A stretch of DNA of 64,000 nt, taken from Ptiloglossa arizonensis (taxonomy: Eukaryota; Arthropoda; Insecta; Hymenoptera; Colletidae). The stretch is taken from assembly GCF_051014685.1 (NCBI RefSeq), contig NW_027478533.1:868001-932000 (forward strand). Direction: 5' to 3'. Under the pieces are notes generated by a model. The model was not told the origin of the DNA. It did not search any database and saw only the letters and a list, made by a program, of their open reading frames with translations. Every line of letters starts with the position of its first letter. Positions within the stretch are counted from its first letter, which is position 1. Below, one piece after another: positions 22,634 through 35,414 of this stretch. The position numbers were made by a program, and so were the translations under genes.

Positions 22634-23848
22634 CCCATATCTCGCGAACAGATTGACCTAACCCAAAAATTCCTGTTGTATCTGAAAGTAGAAACTCGCC
22701 CGATTACAACGGTATATGTATTTTTTCCCTAGGCCATTCTGGTTAAGCGTGTGGAGCAGCAGAATTGCGAAAAATTTTTTGCCTTCTCAACCATTTCTTC
22801 GCTTCAAACTCCTATATCTCGCGAACGGATACACCTAACCCAAAAATTCCTGTTGCGTGTGAAAGTAGAAACTCGCCCGATTACAACGGTATGTGTATTT
22901 TTTCCCTAGGCCATTCTGGTTAAGCGTTTGGAGCAGCAGAATTGCGAAAAATTTTTTGCCTTCTCAACCATTTCTTGGCTTCAAACTGCCATATCTCGCG
23001 AACGGATGGACCTAACCCAAAAATTCTTATTGCATCTGAAAGTATAAACTCGCTTGACTACAGCGGTATGTGTATTTTCTCCCTAGGGCATTCTGGTTAA
23101 GCGTTTGGATCAGCAGAATTGCGAAAAATTGTATGCCTTCTCAACCATTTCTTGGCTTCAAACTCCCATATCGCGCGAACGGATAGACCTAACCCAAAAA
23201 TTCCTGTTGCGTGTGAAAGTAGAAACTCGCCCGATTACAACGGCACGTGAATTTTTTCCCTAGCCCATTCTGGTTAAGCGTTTGGAGCAGCAGAATTGCG
23301 AAAAATTTGTTGTCTTCTCAACCATTTCTTGGCTTCAAAGTCCCATATCTCGCGAACGGATTGACCAAACCCAAAAATTCCTGCAGCGTCTGAAAGTAGA
23401 AACTCGCCCGATTATAACGATATGCGTATTTTTTCCCTAGGCCATTCTGGCTAAGCGTTCGGAGCAGCGGAATTGCAAAAATTTTTTGCCTTCTCAAACA
23501 TTTCTTGGCTCCAAAGTCCCATATCTCGCGAACTGATTGACCTAACCCAAAAATTCCTATTGCATCTGACAGTAGAAACTCGCCCGATTACAGCGGTATG
23601 TGTATTTTTTCCCTAGCCCATTCTGGTTAAGCGTTTGGAGCAGCAGAATTGCGAAAAATTTGTTGTCTTCTCAACCATTTCTTGGCTTCAAAGTCCCATA
23701 TCTCGCGAACGGATTGACCAAACCCAAAAATTCCTGCAGCGTCTGAAAGTAGAAACTCGCCCGATTATAAAGATATGCGTATTTTTTCCCTAGGCCATTC
23801 TGGTTAAGCGTTCGGAGCAGCGGAATTGCAAAAATTTTTTGCCTTCTC
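22634..23848 (+). repeat. 7-mer HOR, copy 2
   Basis: The same order as 21397-22633 at a constant 1237-bp offset (ggcacgtgaa at 23241). Differences include tatcgcgcgaacggatagacc near 23171 and ttataaagatatgcg near 23766. The match ends within the last ctgcag unit. Confidence 0.85.
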
Positions 23849-24281
23849 AAACATTTCTTGGCTCCAAAGTCCCATATCTCGCGAACTGATTGACCTAACC
23901 CAAAAATTCCTGTTGCATCTGAAAGAAGAAACTCGCCCGATTACAGCGGTATGTGTATTTTATCCCTAGGCCATTCTGGTTAAGCGTTTGGAGCAGCAGA
24001 ATTGCGAAAAATTTGTTGTCTTCTCAACCATTTCTTAGCTTCAAACTCCCAAATCTCGCGAACGGATTGACGTAACCCAAAAATTCCTATTGCATCTGAA
24101 AGTAGAAACTCGCCCGATTACAACGGTACGTGTATTTTTTCCCTAGGCCATTCTGGTTAAGCGTTTGAAGCAGCAGAATAGCGAACAATTTTTTGCCTTC
24201 TCAACCATTTCTTGGCTTCAAACTCCCATATCTCGCGAAAGGATTGACCTAACCCAAAAATTCCTGTTGCATCTGAAAGAA

Positions 24282-24718
24282 GAAACTCGCCCGATTACAA
24301 CGGTATGTGTATTTTTTCCCTAGGCCATTCAGGTTATGCGGTTGGAGCAGCAGAAATGCGAAAAAATTTTTGCCTTCTCAACCATTTCTTCGCTTCAAAC
24401 TCCTATATCTCGCGAACGGATACACCTAACCCAAAAATTCCTGTTGCGTGTGAAAGTAGAAACTCGCCCGATTACAACGGTATGTGTATTTTTTCCCTAG
24501 GCCATTCGGGTTAAGCGTTTGGAGCAGCAGAATTGCGAAAAATTTTTTGCCTTCTCAACCATTTCTTGGCTTCAAACTGCCATATCTCGCGAACGGATGG
24601 ACCTAACCCAAAAATTCTTATTGCATCTGAAAGTATAAACTCGCTTGACTACAGCGGTATGTGTATTTTTTCCCTAGGGCATTCTGGTTAAGCGTTTGGA
24701 TCAGCAGAATTGCGAAAA
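24282..24718 (+). repeat. Distant copy of the ggttatgcgg / cttgactac segment
   Basis: It matches 6070-6506 unit for unit, including the unusual gcagaaatgcgaaaaaa run and ggatacacc. It is the only copy of ggttatgcgg that I saw beyond 6.2 kb. Confidence 0.8.
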
Positions 24719-25398
24719 ATTTTTTGCCTTCTCAAACATTTCTTCGCTTCAAACTCCCATATCTCGCGAACGGATTGACCTAACCCAAAAATTCCTGTTG
24801 CATCTGAAAGTAGAAACTCGCCCGATTACAACGGTATGTGTATTTTTTCACTAGGCAATTCTGGTTAAGCGTTTGAAGCAGCAGAATAGCGAAAAATTGT
24901 TTGCATTCTCAACCATTTCTTGGCTTCAAACTCCCATATCTCGCGAACGGATTGACCTAACCCAAAAATTCCTGTTGCGTGTGAAAGTAGAAACTCGCCC
25001 GATTACAACGGTATGTGTATTTTTTCCCTAGGCAATTCTGGTTAAGCGTTTGGAGCAGCAGAAGTGCGAAAAATTTTTTGCCTTCTCAACCATTTCTTGG
25101 CTTCAAACTCCCATATCTCGCGAACAGATTGACCTAACCCAAAAATTCCTGTTGCATCTGAAAGTAGAAACTCGCCCGATTACAACGGTATATGTATTTT
25201 TTCCCTAGGCCATTCTGGTTAAGCGTGTGGAGCAGCAGAATTGCGAAAAATTTTTTGCCTTCTCAACCATTTCTTCGCTTCAAACTCCCATATCTCGCGA
25301 ACAGATTGACCTAACCCAAAAATTCCTGTTGCATCTGAAAGTAGAAACTCGCCCGATTACAACGGTATATGTATTTTTTCCCTAGGCCATTCTGGTCA

Positions 25399-26252
25399 AG
25401 CGTTTGAAGCAGCAGAATAGCGAACAATTTTTTGCCTTCTCAACCATTTCTTGGCTTCAAACTCTCATATCTCGCGAACGGATTGACCTAACCCAAAAAT
25501 TCCTGTTGCGTCTGAAAGTAGAAACACGCCCGATTACGACGGTATGTGTATTTTTTCCCTAGGCCATTCTGGTCAAGCGTTTGAAGCAGCAGAATAGCGA
25601 ACAATTTTTTGCCTTCTCAACCATTTCTTGGCTTCAAACTGCCATATCTCGCGAACGGATTGACCTAACCCAAAAATTCCTGTTGCGTCTGAAAGTAGAA
25701 TCTCGCCCGATTACAACGGTATGTGTATTTTTTCCCTAGGCCATTCTGGTTAAGAGTTTGGAGCAGCAGAATAGCGAAAAATTGTTTGCATTCTCAACCA
25801 TTTCTTGGCTTCAAACTCCCATATCTCGCGAACGGATTGACCTAACCCAAAAATTCCTGTTTCGTCTGAAAGTAGAAACACGCCCGATTACGACGGTATG
25901 TGTATTTTTTCCCAAGGCCATTCTGGTCAAGCGTTTGAAGCAGCAGAATAGCGAACAATTTTTTGCCTTCTCAACCATTTCTTAGCTTCAGACTCCCATA
26001 TCTCGCGAACGGATTGACCTAACCCAAAAATTCCTACTGCATCTGAAAGTAGAAACTCGCCCGATTACAACGGTATGTGTATTTTTTCCCTAGGCCATTC
26101 TGGTTAAGCGTTTGGAGCAGCAGAAGTGCGAATAATTTGTTGTCTCCTTAACCATTTCTTAGCTTCAAACTCCCATATCTCGCGAACGGATTGACCTAAC
26201 CCAAAAATTCCTGTTGCATCTGAAAGTAGAAACTCGCCCGATTACAACGGTA
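25399..26252 (+). repeat. 5-mer HOR, 885 bp, copy 1
   Basis: The units are ctctcatatc with aaacacgcccgattacgacgg; actgcc with agaatctcgcc; ttaagagtttgg with attgtttgcattc; a cccaaggcc unit with cttcagactccc; and gcgaataatttgttgtctcc. The whole series repeats 885 bp on. The one difference I noticed is tgtttcgtctg near 25859 against tgttgcgtctg. Confidence 0.88.
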
Positions 26253-26283
26253 TGCGTATTTTTTCTCTAGGCCATTCTGGTTA

Positions 26284-27137
26284 AGCGTTTGAAGCAGCAG
26301 AATAGCGAACAATTTTTTGCCTTCTCAACCATTTCTTGGCTTCAAACTCTCATATCTCGCGAACGGATTGACCTAACCCAAAAATTCCTGTTGCGTCTGA
26401 AAGTAGAAACACGCCCGATTACGACGGTATGTGTATTTTTTCCCTAGGCCATTCTGGTCAAGCGTTTGAAGCAGCAGAATAGCGAACAATTTTTTGCCTT
26501 CTCAACCATTTCTTGGCTTCAAACTGCCATATCTCGCGAACGGATTGACCTAACCCAAAAATTCCTGTTGCGTCTGAAAGTAGAATCTCGCCCGATTACA
26601 ACGGTATGTGTATTTTTTCCCTAGGCCATTCTGGTTAAGAGTTTGGAGCAGCAGAATAGCGAAAAATTGTTTGCATTCTCAACCATTTCTTGGCTTCAAA
26701 CTCCCATATCTCGCGAACGGATTGACCTAACCCAAAAATTCCTGTTGCGTCTGAAAGTAGAAACACGCCCGATTACGACGGTATGTGTATTTTTTCCCAA
26801 GGCCATTCTGGTCAAGCGTTTGAAGCAGCAGAATAGCGAACAATTTTTTGCCTTCTCAACCATTTCTTAGCTTCAGACTCCCATATCTCGCGAACGGATT
26901 GACCTAACCCAAAAATTCCTACTGCATCTGAAAGTAGAAACTCGCCCGATTACAACGGTATGTGTATTTTTTCCCTAGGCCATTCTGGTTAAGCGTTTGG
27001 AGCAGCAGAAGTGCGAATAATTTGTTGTCTCCTTAACCATTTCTTAGCTTCAAACTCCCATATCTCGCGAACGGATTGACCTAACCCAAAAATTCCTGTT
27101 GCATCTGAAAGTAGAAACTCGCCCGATTACAACGGTA
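26284..27137 (+). repeat. 5-mer HOR, 885 bp, copy 2
   Basis: Near-identical to 25399-26252. It diverges where gtatatg here faces gtatgcg in the first copy. Confidence 0.88.
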
Positions 27138-27699
27138 TATGTATTTTTTCCCTAGGCCATTCTGATTAAGCGTTTGGAGCAGCAGCATTGCGAAAAATTT
27201 TTTGCCTTTTCAACCATTTCTTGGCTTCAAACTCCCATATCTCGCGAACGGATTAACCAAACCCAGAAGTTCCTGCTGCGTCTGAAAGTAGAAACTCACC
27301 CGATTACAACGATATGCGTATTTTTTCCCTAGGCCATTCTGGTTAAGCGTTTGGAGCAGCAGAATTGCGAAAAATGTTTTGCCTTCTCAACCATTTCATG
27401 GCTTCAAACTCCCATATCTCGCGAACGGATTGAACTAACCCAAAAATTCCTATTGCATCTGAAAGTAGAAACTCGCCCGATTACAACGGTATGCGTATTT
27501 TTTCTCTAGGCCATTCTGGTTAAGCGTTTGAAGAAGCAGAATAGCGAACAATTTTTTGCCTTCTCAACCATTTCTTGGCTTCAAACTCCCATATCTCGCG
27601 AACGGATTGACCTAACCCAAAAATTCCTGTTGCATCTGAAAGTAGAAACTCGTCCGATTACAACGGTATGTGTATTTTTTCCCTAGGGCATTCTGGTCA

Positions 27700-28066
27700 A
27701 GCGTTTGAAGCAGCAGAATAGCGAACAATTTTTTGCCTTCCCAACCATTTCTTGGCTTCAAAATCCCATATCTCGCGAACGGATTGACCTAACCCAAAAA
27801 TTCCTACTGCATCTGAAAGTAGAAACTCGCCCGATTACAACGGTATGTGTATTTTTTCCCTAGGCCATTCTGGTTAAGCGTTTGAAGCAGCAGAATAGCG
27901 AACAATTTTTTGCCTTCCCAACCATTTCTTGGCTTCAAAATCCCATATCTCGCGAACGGATTGACCTAACCCAAAAATTCCTACTGCATCTGAAAGTAGA
28001 AACTCGCCCGATTACAACGGTATGTGTATTTTTTCCCTAGGCCATTCTGGTTAAGCGTTTGGAGCA
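27700..28066 (+). repeat. Single-monomer tandem duplication
   Basis: Adjacent units both carry the otherwise rare gccttcccaacc and cttcaaaatccc, followed by ctactgcatctg, at an exact 177-bp spacing. This looks like a one-unit local duplication. Confidence 0.75.
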
Positions 28067-31000
28067 GCAGAATAGCGAAAAATTTTTTGCCTTCTCAACC
28101 ATTTCTTCGCTTCAAACTCCCATATCTCGCGAACGGATTGACCTAACCCAAAAATTCCTGTTGCATCTGAAAGTAGAAACTCGCCCGATTACAACGGTAT
28201 GTGTATTTTTTCCCTAGGCAATTCTGGTTAAGCGTTTGAAGCAGCAGAATTGCCAAAAATTTTTTGCCTTCTCAACCATTTTTTGGCTTCAAACTCCCAT
28301 ATCTCGCGAACGGATTGACCTAACCCAAAAATTCCTATTGCATCTGAAAGTAGAAGCTCGCCCGATTACATCGGTATGTGTATTTTTTCCCTAGGCAATT
28401 CTGGTTAAGCGTTTGGAGCAGCAGAATTGCGAAAAATTTTTTGCCTTCTCAACCATTTCTTGGCTTCAAACTCCCATATCTCGCGAACAGATTGACCTAA
28501 CCCAAAAATTCCTGTTGCATCTGAAAGTAGAAACTCGCCCGATTACAAGGGTATATGTATTTTTTCCCTAGGCCATTCTGGTCAAGCGTTTGAAGCAGCA
28601 GAATAGCGAACAATTTTTTGCCTTCTCAACCATTTCTTGGCTTCAAACTCTCATATCTCGCGAACGGATTGACCTAACCCAAAAATTCTTGTTGCGTCTG
28701 AAAGTAGAAACACGCCCGATTACGACGGTATTTGTATTTTTTCCCTAGGCCATTCTGGTCAAGCGTTTGAAGCAGCAGAATAGCGAACAATTTTTTGCCT
28801 TCTCAACCATTTCTTGGCTTCAAACTGCCATATCTCGCGAACGGATTGACCTAACCCAAAAATTCCTGTTGCGTCTGAAAGTAGAATCTCGCCCGATTAC
28901 AACGGTATGTGTATTTTTTCCCTAGGCCATTCTGGTTAAGAGTTTGGAGCAGCAGAATAGCGAAAAATTGTTTGCATTCTCAACCATTTCTTGGCTTCAA
29001 ACTCCCATATCTCGCGAACGGATTAACCAAACCCAGAAGTTCCTGCTGCGTCTGAAAGTAGAAACTCGCCCGATTACAACGGTATGTGTATTTTTTCCCT
29101 AGCCCATTCTGGTTAAGCGTTTGAAGCAGCAGAATAGCGAACAATTTTTTGCCTTCTCAACCATTTCTTGGCTTCAAACTGCCATATCTCGCGAACGGTT
29201 TGACCTAACCCAAAAATTCCTGTTGCGTCTGAAAGTAGAATCTCGCCCGATTACAACGGTATGTGTATTTTTTCCCTAGGCCATTCTGGTCAAGCGTTTG
29301 AAGCAGCAGAATAGCGAACAATTTTTTGCCTTCTCAACCATTTCTTGGCTTCAAACTCTCATATCTCGCGAACGGATTGACCTAACCCAAAAATTCCTGT
29401 TGCGTCTGAAAGTAGAAACACGCCCGATTACGACGGTATGTGTATTTTTTCCCTAGGCCATTCTGGTCAAGCGTTTGAAGCAGCAGAATAGCGAACAATT
29501 TTTTGCCTTCTCAACCATTTCTTGGCTTCAAACTGCCATATCTCGCGAACGGATTGACCTAACCCAAAAATTCCTGTTGCGTCTGAAAGTAGAATCTCGC
29601 CCGATTACAACGGTATGTGTATTTTTTCCCTAGGCCATTCTGGTTAAGAGTTTGGAGCAGCAGAATAGCGAAAAATTGTTTGCATTCTCAACCATTTCTT
29701 GGCTTCAAACTCCCATATCTCGCGAACGGATTGACATAACCCAAAAATTCCTGTTGCGTGTGAAAGTAGAAACTCGCCCGATTACAACAGTATGTGTATT
29801 TTTTCCCTAGCCCATTCTGGTTAAGCGTTTGGAGCAGCAGAAGTGCGAAAAATTTGTTGTCTTCTTAACCATTTCTTAGCTTCAAACTCCCATATCTCGC
29901 GAACGGATTGACCTAACCCAAAAATTCCTACTGCATCTGAAAGTAGAAACTCGCCCGATTACAACGGTATGTGTATTTTTTCCCTAGGCCATTCTGGTTA
30001 AGCGTTTGGAGCAGCAGAAGTGCGAAAAATTTGTTGTCTCCTTAACCATTTCTTAGCTTCAAACTCCCATATCTCGCGAACGGATTGACCTAACCCAAAA
30101 ATTCCTGTTGCATCTGAAAGTAGAAACTCGCCCGATTACAACGGTATATGTATTTTTTCCCTAGGCCATTCTGATTAAGCGTTTGGAGCAGCAGCATTGC
30201 GAAAAATTTTTTGCCTTCTCAACCATTTCTTGGCTTTAAACTCCCATATCTCGCGAACGGATTGACCAAACCCAGAAGTTCCTGCTGCGTCTGAAAGTAG
30301 AAACTCACCCGATTACAACGATATGCGTATTTTTTCCCTAGGCCATTCTGGTTCAGCGTTTGGAGCAGCAGAATTGCGAAAAATGTTTTGCCTTCTCAAC
30401 CATTTCATGGCTTCAAACTCCCATATCTCGCGAACGGATTGACCTAACCCAAAAATTCCTGTTGCATCTGAAAGTAGAAACTCGCCCGATTACAAAGGTA
30501 TGTGTATTTTTTCCCTAGGCAATTCTGGTTAAGCGTTTGAAGCAGCAGAATTGCCAAAAATTTTTTGCCTTCTCAACCATTTTTTGGCTTCAAACTCCCA
30601 TATCTCGCGAACGGATTGACCTAACCCAAAAATTCCTATTGCATCTGAAAGTAGAAGCTCGCCCGATTACATCGGTATGTGTATTTTTTCCCTAGGCAAT
30701 TCTGGTTAAGCGTTTGGAGCAGCAGAATTGCGAAAAATTTTTTGCCTTCTCAACCATTTCTTGGCTTCAAACTCCCATATCTCGCGAACGGATTGACATA
30801 ACCCAAAAATTCCTGTTGCGTGTGAAAGCAGAAACTCGCCCGATTACGACGATATGTGTATTTTTTCCCTAGGCCATTCTGGTCAAGCGTTTGAAGCAGC
30901 AGAATAGCGAACAATTTTTTGCCTTCTCAACCATTTCTTAGCTTCAAACTGCCATATCTCGCGAACGGATTGACCTAACCCAAAAATTCCTGTTGCGTCT

Positions 31001-32253
31001 GAAAGTAGAATCTCGCCCGATTACAACGGTATGTGTATTTTTTCCCTAGGCCATTCTGGTTAAGAGTTTGGAGCAGCAGAATAGCGAAAAATTGTTTGCA
31101 TTCTCAACCATTTCTTGGCTTCAAACTCACATATCTCGCGAACGGATTGACATAACCCAAAAATTCCTGTTGCGTGTGAAAGTAGAAACTCGCCCGATTA
31201 CAACGGTATGTGTATTTTTTCCCTAGCCCATTCTGGTTAAGCGTTTGGAGCAGCAGAAGTGCGAAAAATTTGTTGTCTTCTTAACCATTTCTTAGCTTCA
31301 AACTCCCATATCTCGCGAACGGATTGACCTAACCCAAAAATTCCTACTGCATCTGAAAGTAGAAACTCGCCCGATTACAACGGTATGTGTATTTTTTCCC
31401 TAGGCCATTCTGGTTAAGCGTTTGGAGCAGCAGAATTGCGAAAAATGTTTTGCCTTCTCAACCATTTCATGGCTTCAAACTCCCATATCTCGCGAACGGA
31501 TTGAACTAACCCAAAAATTCCTATTGCATCTGAAAGTAGAAACTCGCCCGATTACAACGGTATGCGTATTTTTTCTCTAGGCCATTCTGGTTAAGCGTTT
31601 GAAGCAGCAGAATAGCGAACAATTTTTTGCCTTCTCAACCATTTCTTGGCTTCAAACTCCCATATCTCGCGAACGGATTGACCCAACCCAAAAATTCCTA
31701 CTGCATCTGAAAGTAGAAACTCGCCCGATTACAACGGTATGTGTATTTTTTCCCTAGACCATTCTGGTTAAGCGTTTGGAGCAGCAGAATTGCGAAAAAT
31801 TTTTTGCCTTCTCAACCATTTCTTCGCTTCAAACTCCCATATCTCGCGAAAGGATTGCCCTAACCCAAAAATTCCTGTTGCATCTGAAAGTAGAAACTCG
31901 CCCGATTACAACGGTATGTGTATTTTTTCCCTAGGCCATTCTGGTTAAGCGTTTGGAGCAGCAGAATTGCGAAAAATTTTTTGCCTTCTCAACCATTTCT
32001 TAGCTTCAAACTCCCATATCTCGCGAACGGATTGACCAAACCCAGAAGTTCCTGCTGCGTCTGAAAGTAGAAACTCGCCCGATTACAACGGTATATGTAT
32101 TTTTTCCCTAGGCCATTCTGATTAAGCGTTTGGAGCAGCAGCATTGCGAAAAATTTTTTGCCTTCTCAACCATTTCTTGGCTTCAAACTCCCATATCTCG
32201 CGAACGGATTGACCAAACCCAGAAGTTCCTGCTGCGTCTGAAAGTAGAAACTC

Positions 32254-32270
32254 ACCCGATTACAACGATA
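32254..32270 (-). other. CENP-B-box-like 17-mer, strong variant in the cccagaag monomers
   Basis: The minus strand reads tatcgttgtaatcgggt: eight of nine core positions, and the inner TCGTTG also agrees with the human box. About sixteen monomers between 27 and 58 kb carry this form (for example near 34567, 36159, 42176 and 53327). Confidence 0.4.
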
Positions 32271-32671
32271 TGCGTATTTTTTCCCTAGGCAATTCTGGTT
32301 AAGCGATTGAAGCAGCAGCGTTGCCAAAAATTTTTTGCCTTCTCAACCATTTTTTGGCTTCAAACTCCCATATCTCGCGAACGGATTGACCTAACCCAAA
32401 AATTCCTATTGCATCTGAAAGTAGAAGCTCGCCCGATTACATCGGTATGTGTATGTTTTCCCTAGGCAATTCTGGTTAAGCGTTTGGAGCAGCAGAATTG
32501 CGAAAAATTTTTTGCCTTCTCAACCATTTCTTGGCTTCAAACTCCCATATCTCGCGAACAGATTGACCTAACCCAAAAATTCCTGTTGCGTGTGAAAGTA
32601 GAAACTCGCCCGATTACAACGGTATGTCTATTTTTTTCCGAGCCCATTCTGGTTAAGCGTTTGGAGCAGCA

Positions 32672-33467
32672 GAAGTGCGAAAAATTTGTTGTCTCCTTAA
32701 CCATTTCTTAGCTTCAAACTCCCATATCTCGCGAACGGATTGACCAAACCCAGAAGTTCCTGCTGCGTCTGAAAGTAGAAACTCGCCCGATTACAACGGT
32801 ATATGTATTTTTTCCCTAGGCCATTCTGATTAAGCGTTTGGAGCAGCAGCATTGCGAAAAATTTTTTGCCTTCTCAACCATTTCTTGGCTTCAAACTCCC
32901 ATATCTCGCGAACGGATTGACCAAACCCAGAAGTTCCTGCTGCGTCTGAAAGTAGAAACTCACCCGATTACAACGATATGCGTATTTTTTCACTAGGCCA
33001 TTCTGGTTAAGCGTTTGGAGCAGCAGAATTGCGAAAAATGTTTTGCCTTCTCAACCATTTCATGGCTTCAAACTCCCATATCTCGCGAACGGATTGAACT
33101 AACCCAAAAATTCCTATTGCATCTGAAATTAGAAACTCGCCCGATTACAACGGTATGCGTATTTTTTCTCTAGGCCATTCTGGTTAAGCGTTTGAAGCAG
33201 CAGAATAGCGAACAATTTTTTGCCTTCTCAACCATTTCTTGGCTTCAAACTCCCATATCTCGCGAACGGATTGACCTAACCCAAAAATTCCTGTTGCATC
33301 TGAAAGAAGAAACTCGCCCGATTACAACGGTATGTGTATTTTTTCCCTAGGCCATTCTGGTCAAGCGTTTGAAGCAGCAGAATAGCGAACAATTTTTTGC
33401 CTTCCCAAACATTTCTTGGCTTCAAACTCCCATATCTCGCAAACGGATTGACCTAACCCAAAAATTC
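32672..33467 (+). repeat. Block repeated at offset 1947 bp (copy 1)
   Basis: It matches 34619-35414 at exactly eleven monomers. Shared features are paired cccagaag / ctgctgcg units, atttcatggc, ctgaaattag, tttctctagg and atctcgcaaacgg. Confidence 0.8.
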
Positions 33468-34618
33468 CTACTGCATCTGAAAGTAGAAACTCGCCCGATT
33501 ACAACGGTATGTGTATTTTTTCCCTAGGCCATTCTGGTTAAGCGTTTGGAGCAGCAGAATTGCGGAAAATTTTTTGCCTTCTCAACCATTTCTTCGCTTC
33601 AAACTCCCATATCTCGCGAACGGATTGACCTAACCCAAAAATTCCTGTTGCATCTGAAAGTAGAAACTCGCCCGATTACAACGGTATGTGTATTTTTTCC
33701 CTAGGCCATTCTGGTTAAGCTTTTGGAGCAGCAGAATTGCGAAAAATTTTTTGCCTTCTCAACCATTTCTTGGCTTCAAACTGCCATATCTCGCGAACGG
33801 ATGGACCGAACCCAAAAATTCTTATTGCATCTGAAAGTATAAACTCGCTTGACTACAGCGGTATGTGTATTTTTTCCCTAGGGCATTCTGGTTAAGCGTT
33901 TGGATCAGCAGAATTGCGAAAAATTGTATGCCTTCTCAACCATTTCTTGGCTTCAAACTCCCATATCTCGCGAACGGATTGACCAAACCCAGAAGTTCCT
34001 GCTGCGTCTGAAAGTAGAAACTCACCCGATTACAACGATATGCGTATTTTTTCCCTAGGCCATTCTGGTTAAGCGTTTGGAGCAGCAGAAGTGCGAAAAA
34101 TTTTTTGCCTTCTCAACCATTTCTTCGCTTCAAACTCCCATATCTCGCGAACGGATTGCCCTAACCCAAAAATTCCTGTTGCATCTGAAAGTAGAAACTC
34201 GCCCGATTACAACGGTATGTGTATTTTTTCCCTAGGCAATTCTGGTTAAGCGTTTGAAGCAGCAGCATTGCGAAAAATTTTTTGCCTTCTCAACCATTTT
34301 TTGGCTTCAAACTCCCATATCTCGCGAACAGATTGACCTAACCCAAAAATTCCTGTTGCGTGTGAAAGTAGAAACTCGCCCGATTACAACGGTATGTGTA
34401 TTTTTTTCCTAGCCCATTCTGATTAAGCGTTTGGAGCAGCAGCATTGCGAAAAATTTTTTGCCTTCTCAACCATTTCTTGGCTTCAAACTCCCATATCTC
34501 GCGAACGGATTGACCAAACCCAGAAGTTCCTGCTGCGTCTGAAAGTAGAAACTCACCCGATTACAACGATATGCGTATTTTTTCCCTAGGCCATTCTGGT
34601 TAAGCGTTTGGAGCAGCA

Positions 34619-35414
34619 GAATTGCGAAAAATTTGTTGTCTCCTTAACCATTTCTTAGCTTCAAACTCCCATATCTCGCGAACGGATTGACCAAACCCAG
34701 AAGTTCCTGCTGCGTCCGAAAGTAGAAACTCGCCCGATTACAACGGTATATGTATTTTTTCCCTAGGCCATTCTGATTAAGCGTTTGGAGCAGCAGCATT
34801 GCGAAAAATTTTTTGCCTTCTCAACCATTTCTTGGCTTCAAACTCCCATATCTCGCGAACGGATTGACCAAACCCAGAAGTTCCTGCTGCGTCTGAAAGT
34901 AGAAACTCACCCGATTACAACGATATGCGTATTTTTTCCCTAGGCCATTCTGGTTAAGCGTTTGGAGCAGCAGAATTGCGAAAAATGTTTTGCCTTCTCA
35001 ACCATTTCATGGCTTCAAACTCCCATATCTCGCGAACGGATTGAACTAACCCAAAAATTCCTATTGCATCTGAAATTAGAAACTCGCCCGATTACAACGG
35101 TATGCGTATTTTTTCTCTAGGCCATTCTGGTTAAGCGTTTGAAGCAGCAGAATAGCGAACAATTTTTTGCCTTCTCAACCATTTCTTGGCTTCAAACTCC
35201 CATATCTCGCGAACGGATTGACCTAACCCAAAAATTCCTGTTGCATCTGAAAGAAGAAACTCGCCCGATTACAACGGTATGTGTATCTTTTCCCTAGGCC
35301 ATTCTGGTCAAGCGTTTGAAGCAGCAGAATAGCGAACAATTTTTTGCCTTCCCAAACATTTCTTGGCTTCAAACTCCCATATCTCGCAAACGGATTGACC
35401 TAACCCAAAAATTC
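34619..35414 (+). repeat. Block repeated at offset 1947 bp (copy 2)
   Basis: Counterpart of 32672-33467. From about 35414 the alignment continues at an offset of 1770 bp (for example the ggatggaccgaa unit at 33784 and 35554), so one whole monomer is missing here relative to the first copy. Confidence 0.8.

Larger units (their letters stand above)
29275..33948 (+). repeat. Large duplicated block, about 4.7 kb, copy 1 (offset 7787 bp)
   Basis: About 26 monomers match 37062-41735 in the same order, at 44 monomers less one base. Shared rare forms include gacataaccc, ggttcagcg, atttcatggc, gattgcccta, cagcgttgcc, gtatgttttccc, tttttttccgagccc, ttttttcactagg and ggatggaccgaaccc. Differences noticed number about ten, such as acaacagtatg near 29788, gaaagcag near 30829, aactcacatat near 31126, gtatgtctatt near 32626 and aagcttttgg near 33719. 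It ends at ttcttggc against ttctttgc. Confidence 0.9.
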
